Below are positions 51,813 through 60,481 of a stretch of DNA of 64,000 bases, piece after piece. Within the stretch, counting starts at the first letter, position 1. Every line of letters begins with the position of its first letter. The notes under the pieces were generated by a model. That model searched no databases, was not told the origin of the DNA, and saw only the letters and a list, made by a program, of their open reading frames with translations. Source of the DNA: Streptomyces pilosus (GTDB lineage: Bacteria; Actinomycetota; Actinomycetes; Streptomycetales; Streptomycetaceae); assembly GCF_014649835.1 (NCBI RefSeq), contig NZ_BMTU01000010.1, positions 1-64,000 of the forward strand, written 5' to 3'. The position numbers and the translations under genes were made by a program.

Positions 51813-51840
51813 CCCAGCCGCCTAACCCCTCTTCCGCCGT

Positions 51841-51882
51841 TCACACCCCCCGGCCGATCATCGGACCGGCCGAGGGGTGTGA
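51841..51882 (-). terminator. Long hairpin between the phosphatase and gvp units
   Basis: Arms TCACACCCC-x-CGGCCG and CGGCCG-x-GGGGTGTGA with one mismatch and a 10-base loop. It lies 33 bases after the stop of the minus-strand phosphatase gene and should stop read-through into the gvp-type genes. Confidence 0.7.
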
Positions 51883-51914
51883 GGGCGGGGGTCCCACCGC
51901 TTGCGGCGTGCGGT

Positions 51915-53627
51915 CTAGGTGCGTGCGCCCAGGCGCAGCGCGAGAAGGGCGATGTCGTCGTCGTTCTCGGGCGGTCTGACCCTGCGGAGCAGTTCGTCGG
52001 TGAAGACCTCCAGCGGGCGGTGCACCAGGGCGGCGGCCTGCCGGCGCAGCCGCTCCAGGCCGTCGTCGATGGAGTGGCGGGGCGATTCGATCAGGCCGTC
52101 GGTGTACAGCAGGAGGGTCGAGCCGGGCGGGAGCACGTCCGCGGTGTCGGCGCGCGGTGGATGGGTGCCGGTGCCGAGGAGCATGCCGCTGCCTCCCGTG
52201 AGGTACCGGGTCACGCCCTCGCGTGTGATCAGCAACGGCGGGGGGTGGCCCGCGCTGGTCCACTCGAACTCCCAGGCGCCGTCGTCGCGCAGGGCGACGG
52301 TGCCGAACACCAGCGTGGCCATGGGGACGTCCGTGATGCTCAAGACCGCCCGGTCCACGCGCTCGACGACGCGGCTGGGGGATTCCTTCTGCGACCAGGC
52401 GTAGGCGCGCAGCACGTTGCGCACCTGGGCCATGCCCGCCGCCGCGTCCAGGTCGTGCCCCGAGACGTCACCGATGGCCAGGGCGGTGGCATGGTCGGTG
52501 AGCGGGAAGGCGTCGTACCAGTCGCCGCCCACGTGGGAGGCGTCCGGCGCGGGCAGGTAGCGGGCGGTCATGTCCAGCCCCTCCACCCGCGGAAGCTGCG
52601 GCAGCAGGTACCTCTGCATCGTCTCGGCGACCTTGCGCTGCCGTTGGTAGAGGCGTGCGTTGTCCAGCGCCAGGCCGGCGCGCCGGGTGATGTCCTCCAC
52701 GAGCGCCAGATCCGCGGCGCTGAACTTCTCGGGGCGTTCGGAGCGACCCAGGGTCAGGGCACCGAGGACGTCGCGCAGGCCCCGGATCGGCGCGATGGCC
52801 GCCGAGTGCATGTTCGTCGTCTCGAACAGCCGGTGCTGCTCGACCGCGATGCCCGTGTCGGGTGATCCCTCGTACACGCGCGGTTCGGCGATCGTGGAGG
52901 CGACGCCGCGCAGGGCCCGCGAGAGGGGCATCTGCGAGGCGGCGGACACGGGCGTCATCGGCCCTTCGAGTACCCGGTGGCGCGTCAGGATGCCGTCCTC
53001 GATGTGGACGACCCTGTTGCGCCACACGCCGCCGTGCTCGTCAATCAGGTCGATCACCGCCCAGTCCGCCAGCCGCGGCAGGACGAGGGACAACAGGCGC
53101 TGCAACGCCTCGTCGACGGACAGGGTGGAGGTCAGTTGCGTGGTCACCTCGGCCAGCAGCGCGAGTCGTTCCAGTTCGTTCAGCGTGCCGTCGCTCAGTG
53201 GCTGATCGGCGAGCGCCACGGGGTCGTCCTGGGGGGCGAAGATGACGAGAGTGGTGTCGTCGTCGTCGGAGCCGCAGGGAACGAGGGACCAGGAGACGGG
53301 GAGCATCGATCCGTCGCCTCGTTCGAACCATTCCAGAGCGGCCTGGGCGGGACGGCCCTCCATGAAGGCCGGACGCATGCGGCACTGCGCCCGGGGGAAC
53401 GCCTCGCCGCGGGCGTTGCGGTGCAGCAGGTCGTGCGCGTCCTGACCGACGAGCTCCGCCGCGGGCCGGCCCAGGGAACGCTCGCCCTCCGCGTTGACGG
53501 CCACGATGCAGCCTCGTGCGTCGACCAGATAGGCACCCGTGCCGAGCACGTCCAGCATCTCGCCGATCGCCGTCCCGGGAGCCTCGGGGCCCTGCTCGTC
53601 GCCCGAGTCGGTGCTGTCGACCGCCAT
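51915..53627 (-). CDS. PAS-GAF-PP2C (RsbU/SpoIIE-like) serine phosphatase
   Basis: 570 residues from the ATG at 53627 with AGGAGGAGGT adjacent. Order: PAS (~20-125; YLVDARGCIVAVNAEGERSL, GRPAAELVGQDAHDLLHR), GAF (~150-310; LQRLLSLVLPRLADWAVIDL, VLGALTLGRSERPEKF), a connecting helix (RQRKVAETMQRYLLPQLPRV) and a PP2C-type phosphatase (~345-570) with GGDWYD (~369), AIGDVSGHDLDAAAGMAQ, TSAGHPPPLL, YTDGLIE and NDDDIALL. It would dephosphorylate an STAS antagonist to activate a sigma factor or other target. STAS genes and an RsbW-like domain follow next on the same strand. Confidence 0.92.
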   Translation of the reverse strand: MAVDSTDSGDEQGPEAPGTAIGEMLDVLGTGAYLVDARGCIVAVNAEGERSLGRPAAELVGQDAHDLLHRNARGEAFPRAQCRMRPAFMEGRPAQAALEWFERGDGSMLPVSWSLVPCGSDDDDTTLVIFAPQDDPVALADQPLSDGTLNELERLALLAEVTTQLTSTLSVDEALQRLLSLVLPRLADWAVIDLIDEHGGVWRNRVVHIEDGILTRHRVLEGPMTPVSAASQMPLSRALRGVASTIAEPRVYEGSPDTGIAVEQHRLFETTNMHSAAIAPIRGLRDVLGALTLGRSERPEKFSAADLALVEDITRRAGLALDNARLYQRQRKVAETMQRYLLPQLPRVEGLDMTARYLPAPDASHVGGDWYDAFPLTDHATALAIGDVSGHDLDAAAGMAQVRNVLRAYAWSQKESPSRVVERVDRAVLSITDVPMATLVFGTVALRDDGAWEFEWTSAGHPPPLLITREGVTRYLTGGSGMLLGTGTHPPRADTADVLPPGSTLLLYTDGLIESPRHSIDDGLERLRRQAAALVHRPLEVFTDELLRRVRPPENDDDIALLALRLGART

Positions 53628-53841
53628 ACCTCCTCCTCACCCCTCGATCGCGACGATAGCCCGCCGAGGGAGTTCATCGCCCCGGACGTCCGGCCGGTCT
53701 CGAAGAAGCCATGGAGGGAGCAACCGGCAGATCATCACATGCCCCGGCTCGGGACGGACGGGCCGGGTCGGGTCCGCGGCGTGCCCCGACGGCGGTGCGC
53801 CGGGGAAGCGGACCGGGTGCGGCGGTTCCGGGAGACGGGCA

Positions 53842-54129
53842 TCACAGGCCGTGCACGGTGGTCAGGTCGGCGAGTCCGGTGATCTCCAGCACCGGCGCCA
53901 GGAGCGGGGTGACGACGAGTTCGATGCGATCGGTGTACTGGAAGAGGACGCTCAGGCCCGCGCTGTCGAGGTACTCGACGGCGGTCAGATCGATCACGAG
54001 TCGTCCGTCCGTGGTCGCGATGGCCGTCGCCAGCTCGTCGACGTTGTTCATGTCGATCTCGCCGGCCACCGTCAGCAGAGCCGTGCCGTCGGGCCGTCGC
54101 CCGGGCGTGAGGGTGAGCGGAGTGGTCAT
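53842..54129 (-). CDS. STAS domain anti-sigma factor antagonist
   Basis: 95 residues from the ATG at 54129, sharing a base with the stop of the upstream 1382-residue gene (TGATG), so translation is coupled. STAS fold: LLTVAGEIDMNNVDELATAI, RLVIDLTAVEYLDSAGLSVL, with the phosphorylatable Ser in LDSAGL. The coupled upstream protein carries both a phosphatase and an RsbW-like kinase domain, so this antagonist is their likely substrate. The gap to the RsbU-like gene is 214 bases, in which nothing clear is seen. Confidence 0.9.
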   Translation of the reverse strand: MTTPLTLTPGRRPDGTALLTVAGEIDMNNVDELATAIATTDGRLVIDLTAVEYLDSAGLSVLFQYTDRIELVVTPLLAPVLEITGLADLTTVHGL

Positions 54130-57100
54130 CAGGCGATCCTCGTCTGCATGTCGACGGTGGTGCCGGTCGCACCGGAAGTGATGGTGACCTGGTGCATCAG
54201 AGCGCGCATCAGCGCCACTCCACGGCCCCGGTGGGTGCCGGACCCGGGCCGGGGCGTCTTCCACCGTCCGGAGTCGGCGACGGTCAGGCGCAGATCGCCG
54301 GCCCGGGCCTCTGCCCGCAGCCGGACAGGGGCGCCGGGAGCGTTCCGGTGACCGTGCTCGATGGCGTTGGCACAGGCCTCGCCCGCCGCCACCAGGATGT
54401 TCTGCGCGGTGTGCCGGGGAAGTTCGCACTGGTCCAGCCAGGTGCGCAGGGCCTTGCGGACCGGAGCGAGCTGAGCGGATTCTGCGGGGAAGGCCATGTC
54501 CAGGGGCGCCGGGCGCCGGTAGAGGAGCAGCGCCACGTCGTCGTCGTAGCCGCCGGGAGGGGCCAGGCGGACCATGACCTGGTCGGCGAGGTCGTCGACG
54601 GCGGCGTCGCGGCCGGCGTGGACGGCTTCGCCCGCCTGGTCGATGCCGGTCGTCAGCGGGCGCCTCCTGCGTTCCACGAGCCCGTCGGTGTAGAGCAGGA
54701 GCGTCGCCCGGGCCGGGACGGTGCAGCTGCCCTCGGGGCGGGTGGCGCCGGTCCGCACCGCCAGCGGTACGGACCGTCCCCCGTCGAGGAGGCGGGTGGT
54801 GCCGTCGGGGAGGGCGAGTATCCCCGGTGGGTGTCCCGCGCTGGAATAGATCAGCTGGCCGGTGTCGGGGGTGAGGACGCCGCAGAACACGGTGGTGCAC
54901 CTCGCTCCGGAGATTCCGTCCGCGAAGTGGTCCAGGGCCATCAGGGTCTGGGCCGGGCCCGAGTCCTGGAGCAGCAGGGCCCGGCACGCGCTGCGCAGTT
55001 GTCCCATGACGGTGGCCGCTCCCAGGCCGCGGCCGACGCAGTCGCCGACCACGATGCCGATCCGGCCGTCGGGCAGGGCGATGGTGTCGTACCAGTCGCC
55101 GCCGACCTCCAGGGGCGGTGTCGCGGGTTCGTAGCGGACCGCGAAGCCCTCGGGGAGACCGGCGGGGCCGAGGATGGCGCGCTGCAGGGCGAGGGCCGTC
55201 TCGCGCTGCTGGTCGATCTGGTGCGCGCGGGTCAGTCCCTGGGCGAGCTGCCCGGCCAGCAGGGACAGCAGCAGCTGGTCCTCGCCGGTGAACGGACGCC
55301 GCGTGCCGAAGTCGATCCAGAGCACCATCGGACCTTCGGGGTGGTTGAGCGTGATGCCCGCTCCGGTGGCGTCGTGCAGGGGGGTGAGCAACGGCCGGTC
55401 GGACCAGGCGGTGACCTTGGCACGGTCCTGCGTGGACAGGTCCTCCCACCGCAGGCCGGTGTCGGTGGACCACAGGGACGGCGGCCCGTCCGGCGCCGGG
55501 ACGACGGCGAGCACACGGTCGGCGCGCCAGAGGTTCCTCAGTTCCGCCAGGGCCCCCTCCAGCGCGTCGGACAGGCTGGACGCCCGGGTCAGCCACATGC
55601 CCAGGGCCGCCTGCGCGCTCTCCCGCTGGATGGCGTAGTGCTCGGCGGTCACGTCACGGAACGTGCCGACGGTCACGCGGTGCCCGGTGTCCGGGTCCTG
55701 CGCCTGGTTGAAGTTGGCCGTCACCCACAGCCGGTGCCCGTCCTGGTGGACGACGGGGATGGTGTAGGAACCCTTGGGGTTGCCCACCAGCTGGTCGAAG
55801 GCCTCGGCGACCTGCTGGTGGGCGTCGGGGTCGCTGCCGGCGTCCGGCCACCACGGGTGGACCGGCTCGTAGGGCAGGCCGTCGGCGGCGTAGCCGAGGA
55901 TGTCGGTGAAGGCCGCGTTGATCTCGATGACGGCGCCCGCCTCGTCGCAGACGAAGAACGCCTCCTGCAACGAGTCGACCAGCGCGGTGCGCCAGCGTGC
56001 CTGGTGGTTGCGCAGACGGGCCAGCTCGACGTTGGCCCGCACCCGGGCGAGCAGTTCGGCCGCGGCGAAGGGCTTGACGAGGTAGTCGTCGGCGCCGGCC
56101 TGCAGTCCCTGGATGGACGCCTCCTCCCCCGCCCGGGCGGACAGCAGCACCACCGGGACCGACGCGGTCCGCGGATCGGAGCGCAGCGCGGACACGAGGC
56201 CGAGGCCGTCGAGGCCGGGCATCATCACGTCGCTGATCACCAGGTCGGGTGCCTCGGCCCGTACCGCCCGCAACGCCGCGAGCCCGTCCTCGACGGTCTC
56301 CACCCGGTAGCCGGTGCCGCCCAGGAGGCGTGCCAGGTATTCACGCATGTCGGCGTTGTCGTCGGCGACCAGCACGCGGGCGGATCCGGCGGGGTACCCG
56401 GACGCGTCGGCGGCCGTCGTCACGGGGCGGCCTTCGTCGGGAGTCTCGTCCGGCAGCCAGCGCAGCGCCTCCTGCACGTACGGCTCCGCGGTCGACAGTG
56501 CCCGGCTCTCCCCGGCGGCGACGAGGGTGCCGGGGTCCAGGTGATCGGCGCCGAAGGGCAGGCGGATGGTGAAGGAGGTGCCCTCCCCCTGGGTGCTCTG
56601 GGCGGTGATGGTGCCGCCGTGGAGGTCGATGAGTTCCTTCACCAGGGCCAGCCCGATGCCGCTGCCCTCGTGGGAGCGGGAGCGGGCGTTCTCGATGCGG
56701 TGGAACCGTTCGAACAGCCGCGGCATCTCCTCCCGGGCCACGCCGATGCCGGTGTCGGTGAGGGTGATCACGGCGTGTCCGTCCAGGGCGCGCGCGGTGA
56801 CGGAGATGGAGCCGTCGAAGGTGAACTTGAGCGCGTTGCTCAGCAGGTTGAGGATCACCTTCTCCCACATGCCGCGGTCGATGTACACCTCCTCGGGGAG
56901 CGCGGGACAGTCGACGCGGAACTCCAGTCCGGCCTTCTCCACGGCGGACCTGAAGACGCTGGCCAGGTCCGCCGTGACCTGGGACAGGTCGGAGGACTCG
57001 TAGCGCGCCTGCATCCGGCCGGCCTCGATGCGGGAGAAGTCCAGCAGGGTGTTGACGAGCTTGCCCAGCCGCAGCCCGTTGCGGTGGATGACCTCCAGTT

Positions 57101-58277
57101 CCTCCCGCACGGGCGAGGCGGGCTCCGGGAACCGGGTGAGCAGTTCCTCGGTCGGTCCCATGATCAGGGTGAGCGGGGTGCGCAGTTCGTGGCTGATGTT
57201 GGAGAAGAACGTGGTCTTGGCCCGGTCCAGTTCGGCCAGTTCCTCGGCCCTCCGCTGCTGCTGCTCGTAGCTGCGGGCGCTGGCGATGCCGGCGGCGAGG
57301 TGACCGGCCGCGAGTTCGAGGAAGCCGCGGTAGGCGTCGTCCAGGCTGCGGTACCGGTTGAGTCCGGCGACGAGGAACCCGTACGGCGTCCCGCCCTGCC
57401 GCGGCAGGGGCAGCATCAGGGCGTGCGTGGGCGGCTCGGCCCACTCGCCGGGCGGCAGCCCGGTGAACGGGGGGCGGTCGAGCGGCACCAGCACGGACTC
57501 GTCGTTCGCCGGCGCCCCGGCGGGCCACACACCGGAGCCGTCGGCCGGCAAGGTGCCGGGGGCCGCGGGGTGCCCGGCGGGGAGGCCGGTGCTGCCCGCC
57601 AGCCGGGCGGAGCCGTCGGACTGGAGCAGGTAGGTCAGCGTGAAGGGCAGGTCACGGCCGTTGCGGTCCAGCTGCCTGTCGGTGAACGCCAGCACCTCCT
57701 GCTCGGTGCGGACCACGCTGGGGTCGGAGCCGAGGTCGCGCAGGGTCGCCATGCGCCGTTCGCCGATGACGCGCTCGGTCTCCTCGCTGACCACGCAGAG
57801 CATGCCGACCACCGTGCCGGTGTCGTCGCGCAGCGGGCTGTAGCTGAAGGTGTGGTAGCTCTCCTCCGTGTAACCGGACCGTTCGAGGAACAGCAGCAGC
57901 CCCTCGTCCCAGGTGGCTTCTCCCGTGGTCATGACGGTGTCGATCCGGGGACCGATGTCGTCCCAGATCTCCCGCCACACCTGGCTCGCCGGGCGTCCCA
58001 GCGCCCAGGGGTACTTGGCACCGAGGGTGTCGCGCCGGTAGGCGGAGTTGCAGAAGAACGTCAGTTCCGGGCCCCACGCCATCCACATGGAGAAGCGTGA
58101 CGACAGCAGGATGCTCACCGCGGTCTGCAGACTCTGCGGCCAGTGCTCCGGCGGCCCCAGCGGCGTGGCCGACCAGTCGACCAGGGCCAGGTGTCCGCCG
58201 ACCTCCTCGTCGGCCGCGAACACGTCCGTGCCGGCCACCGCGGCACGCTCGCGCGCAGCGTCTCCCGAACGCCCCAC
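54129..58277 (-). CDS. Hybrid histidine kinase fused to PP2C phosphatase and RsbW-like kinase domain
   Basis: 1382 residues from a GTG at 58277 with AAAGGGTG upstream. Domains in order: PAS-like (~30-180; WSATPLGPPEHWPQSLQTAV), GAF-like (~210-350), HisKA with His ~363 in SNISHELRTPLTLI, HATPase (~470-590; NLLSNALKFTFDGS, GSGIGLALVKELIDLHGG), receiver (~640-760; VLVADDNADMREYLARLL, Asp ~683 in VISDVMMPG, VKPFAAAELLARV), PAS (~775-900), GAF (~905-1020), PP2C (~1040-1240; GGDWYD, GDCVGRGLGAATVMG, YTDGLVERR, YDDDVALLL) and a C-terminal RsbW-like ATPase (GEACANAIEHGHRN ~1296, DSGRWKTPRPGSGTHRGRG). All catalytic residues appear present. It is coupled to the STAS gene. Confidence 0.92.
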   Translation of the reverse strand: MGRSGDAARERAAVAGTDVFAADEEVGGHLALVDWSATPLGPPEHWPQSLQTAVSILLSSRFSMWMAWGPELTFFCNSAYRRDTLGAKYPWALGRPASQVWREIWDDIGPRIDTVMTTGEATWDEGLLLFLERSGYTEESYHTFSYSPLRDDTGTVVGMLCVVSEETERVIGERRMATLRDLGSDPSVVRTEQEVLAFTDRQLDRNGRDLPFTLTYLLQSDGSARLAGSTGLPAGHPAAPGTLPADGSGVWPAGAPANDESVLVPLDRPPFTGLPPGEWAEPPTHALMLPLPRQGGTPYGFLVAGLNRYRSLDDAYRGFLELAAGHLAAGIASARSYEQQQRRAEELAELDRAKTTFFSNISHELRTPLTLIMGPTEELLTRFPEPASPVREELEVIHRNGLRLGKLVNTLLDFSRIEAGRMQARYESSDLSQVTADLASVFRSAVEKAGLEFRVDCPALPEEVYIDRGMWEKVILNLLSNALKFTFDGSISVTARALDGHAVITLTDTGIGVAREEMPRLFERFHRIENARSRSHEGSGIGLALVKELIDLHGGTITAQSTQGEGTSFTIRLPFGADHLDPGTLVAAGESRALSTAEPYVQEALRWLPDETPDEGRPVTTAADASGYPAGSARVLVADDNADMREYLARLLGGTGYRVETVEDGLAALRAVRAEAPDLVISDVMMPGLDGLGLVSALRSDPRTASVPVVLLSARAGEEASIQGLQAGADDYLVKPFAAAELLARVRANVELARLRNHQARWRTALVDSLQEAFFVCDEAGAVIEINAAFTDILGYAADGLPYEPVHPWWPDAGSDPDAHQQVAEAFDQLVGNPKGSYTIPVVHQDGHRLWVTANFNQAQDPDTGHRVTVGTFRDVTAEHYAIQRESAQAALGMWLTRASSLSDALEGALAELRNLWRADRVLAVVPAPDGPPSLWSTDTGLRWEDLSTQDRAKVTAWSDRPLLTPLHDATGAGITLNHPEGPMVLWIDFGTRRPFTGEDQLLLSLLAGQLAQGLTRAHQIDQQRETALALQRAILGPAGLPEGFAVRYEPATPPLEVGGDWYDTIALPDGRIGIVVGDCVGRGLGAATVMGQLRSACRALLLQDSGPAQTLMALDHFADGISGARCTTVFCGVLTPDTGQLIYSSAGHPPGILALPDGTTRLLDGGRSVPLAVRTGATRPEGSCTVPARATLLLYTDGLVERRRRPLTTGIDQAGEAVHAGRDAAVDDLADQVMVRLAPPGGYDDDVALLLYRRPAPLDMAFPAESAQLAPVRKALRTWLDQCELPRHTAQNILVAAGEACANAIEHGHRNAPGAPVRLRAEARAGDLRLTVADSGRWKTPRPGSGTHRGRGVALMRALMHQVTITSGATGTTVDMQTRIA

Positions 58278-58789
58278 TCGTCACCCTTTCGCTCACGTCC
58301 GTCCAGCCGCCGCGCCCCCGGAGCCGGCCCGTCCCGCGTCGGCCCTGCGGGCTGCCCCCGCCGCCCGGGGACGGCCCGCGGAGAGGGGCGTCCCCGGCCG
58401 TCCCGTGCGGGCACCGCCGGTGGCGCCCGGGGGCACCGTCCCGCCCACGGCACCGACTCCGTAGGATACGGCCAACCGGTCGGGCACCACTGCGCGGGCG
58501 GAGGACTGCGGGCACCACGAGCGGGGACTAGGGATGACGGCACGCCTGGGGCGACGTTCCGTGTCCCCGGCGCGCGGCGGGGCAAACCATCGGTGTCTGC
58601 GTCCGCCGCCTGCCGGAGGCCACCTCCGGCAGGGCGGGTGATCGCGCCGACGCCGGGCCCACGGCTCTTCGGGGGGAGCAGCCGTCCGGCCGTGCACCGT
58701 CCGCGTCGCCCGGAGGGTGCCGGCGACGACGCCGCACCTGTCGCCCTGTCCGAAGCCGCACACTGTCCGTACCGTATCGAGGAGAATCA
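58278..58789. other. 512-base intergenic region with one strong hairpin
   Basis: No gene is supported: the frames here lack ribosome sites and family features. A perfect inverted repeat of 11-bp arms (CCTGCCGGAGG-CCA-CCTCCGGCAGG) lies at 58609-58633. The region must hold divergent promoters for the large kinase (minus) and the STAS gene (plus); no convincing sigma-B-type (GGGTAY) box was found. Confidence 0.5.
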
Positions 58790-59152
58790 GTGACCGACCC
58801 GGACGCCCTTCTGACCGTGACGCCCCGCCAGGATTCCTCCGGCCCCCACGTTCTGGCTGTGGCGGGCGAGCTCGACCACCACTCCGCCCCCGTCCTGACG
58901 GGGGCCGTCGCGGAAGCGCAGTCCGACGACCGCGGGCTGATCCTCGACCTGGCCGGTATGACGTACTGCGACTCCACGGGCATCACGGTGCTCATCACCG
59001 CCTACCAGCGGTCGCAGGCCACCGGCGCGCCCTTCGTCCTGGCGGGCGCCAACGCCGATCTGCAGCGGCTCTTCCAGGTGGTCGGCCTCGATCAGGTCTT
59101 CACCTTCCACCCGGATGTGGAGACGGCGCTCGCCTCGTTGCGCCAGGGCTGA
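58790..59152 (+). CDS. STAS domain anti-sigma factor antagonist
   Basis: 120 residues from a GTG at 58790 with GAGGAGAATCA upstream. The fold is standard: HVLAVAGELDHHSAPVLTGA, LILDLAGMTYCDSTGITVLI with the phosphorylatable Ser in CDSTGI, FVLAGANADLQRLFQVVGLD and FTFHPDVETALASL. It is longer than the coupled STAS at 53842 and is divergently transcribed from the large kinase. It may be a second substrate of that phosphatase/kinase, or belong to another module. Confidence 0.92.
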   Translation: MTDPDALLTVTPRQDSSGPHVLAVAGELDHHSAPVLTGAVAEAQSDDRGLILDLAGMTYCDSTGITVLITAYQRSQATGAPFVLAGANADLQRLFQVVGLDQVFTFHPDVETALASLRQG

Positions 59153-59279
59153 ACCGGCGGCCCGCCCGGTGCGGGGCCTCCCGTCCGGTGGTGCGGTCCG
59201 GCGCGACCGGAAGGGGGGCCTTCGGTCTTCCGGCGCCGCCCCCGCACGTGCCGGTCGCTCCGGCTGCCGCGTCCGTTCC

Positions 59280-59582
59280 TCAGGTCTTTACGTACGTCAG
59301 GCAGTCGACCTGCTCTTCCTCATAACCGACGGTGATGGACGGGGCGTGGCACTCGAGGCCGGTGTTGTGCCGGCAGTCGGCCATCTTGCACGCGCCGACC
59401 CGACCGGTGACGGACGGCTCCCCGCCCTCCAGGTCCGCGCCCATGAACGTGTCGCAGACGGGGCTGCTGAGGTCCCCCACGGTGATCGCCGCGGCGTGGC
59501 AGGTGTGGTCGTGGTTGTAGGCGCAGTTCTCGGCCGCGCATTCGCTGATGACCGGCAGTTGCATGACGGGAGTGGCTGCCAT
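59280..59582 (-). CDS. DUF1540 protein (two repeats)
   Basis: 100 residues from the ATG at 59582. Two similar halves, each with four cysteines: VISECAAENCAYNHDHTCHA followed by ITVGDLSSPVCDTF, then VGACKMADCRHNTGLECHAP followed by ITVGYEEEQVDCLTY. The C-x4-5-C-x5-7-C-x-A plus a trailing Cys pattern is that of DUF1540, a small probably metal-binding family abundant in streptomycetes and of unknown role. Downstream nothing is co-directional. The stretch 59583-59917 upstream shows no gene or clear signal. Confidence 0.88.
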   Translation of the reverse strand: MAATPVMQLPVISECAAENCAYNHDHTCHAAAITVGDLSSPVCDTFMGADLEGGEPSVTGRVGACKMADCRHNTGLECHAPSITVGYEEEQVDCLTYVKT

Positions 59583-59917
59583 GACAGGACCCGCTTTCTG
59601 GAGTGGTGGTGTGCGGATCGGTCGCCGCGGTGGCGGCCCTCCCGGGTGACGGGGCGCGCCACCACGATGAGCGGTCGCCGCTCCGTCCCGCCCCGACCGG
59701 CTTCGACCCGTCCACGTCCCGCAGGAGCCCGGTGAGCTCCTGGGAGACTTCCTTCCTCCCTGCCTTCCACTGTCCGCGATGACGGGATGCGGCGCACTTC
59801 GGCCGGCAGGGTTCGCGGCGCGCGGCGCATTGCCTCATGGTGGTGATGGGGGGACTCCGGTCCGCGGCGGCGAGCCCGGCGCCCGGTGGCCGGCGGGACT
59901 CCGGGGAGGAGGCCACC

Positions 59918-60481
59918 ATGGGTGAACAGCGACCACTCGCCCGCGGCGAGGCGTGGCGGGCCGTAGCCGCGTGTTTCCTCACCACCTTCGCCCTGCTGTC
60001 ACGGCACCGGGTCCACCTGCCGGAGGAGCGGGTGGGCAGGCGGCTGGGCTTCGCCGACGGCACCACTGCCCCCGTGTACCGGGAGACCCGCCTCGGCAGC
60101 GGTCTGGCGAAGGACCCGTGCACGCTGGTGGTCACCTTCCGGCTGCGCCTGGTGCGCGGATCCGGGCACGCGCTGTTCCGGCGCGAAAGCCTGCTGAACA
60201 CACCGCTGTTCGTCGGGTTCCCCGGATTCACCTCGAAGCTGTGGCTGGCCCACGACGAGCACGACCGCTACCGCGGCGTGTACGAGTGGGACGGCGCGGG
60301 GCGCGCGGATCACTACGCACGCTCCCTGTGGCGGGTTCTCGCGCTGGTCAGCGTCCCGGGTTCGATCCGGTACGCCGTCCTGCCGGGGGTGCGCCGCGAC
60401 GACGTGGTCGCCGGCCCCCGGCAGGGCGGGGTTCCGGAGCCCACGGCCGCCGCATGGTGGCGCCCCACGGCGGGAACGTGA
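59918..60481 (+). CDS. Conserved hypothetical protein coupled to an FAD monooxygenase
   Basis: 187 residues from the ATG at 59918 with GGGGAGGAGG upstream. The C-terminal part reads FVGFPGFTSKLWLAHDEHDR, YRGVYEWDGAGRADHYARSL and WRVLALVSVPGSIRYAVLPG, which resembles dimeric alpha/beta-barrel (YdhR-like) monooxygenase-associated proteins. Its stop (TGA) overlaps the GTG of the downstream FAD monooxygenase by four bases (GTGA), so the two were co-translated. A role in handling the monooxygenase substrate or product is inferred only. The stop codon of the partner gene is disrupted by a frameshift (see 60478). Confidence 0.75.
   Translation: MGEQRPLARGEAWRAVAACFLTTFALLSRHRVHLPEERVGRRLGFADGTTAPVYRETRLGSGLAKDPCTLVVTFRLRLVRGSGHALFRRESLLNTPLFVGFPGFTSKLWLAHDEHDRYRGVYEWDGAGRADHYARSLWRVLALVSVPGSIRYAVLPGVRRDDVVAGPRQGGVPEPTAAAWWRPTAGT

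Noticed and set aside
54192..58100. 1302-residue plus-strand open frame
   Set aside because: Antisense to the hybrid kinase; no motifs, Gly/Val/Gln-rich shadow translation.
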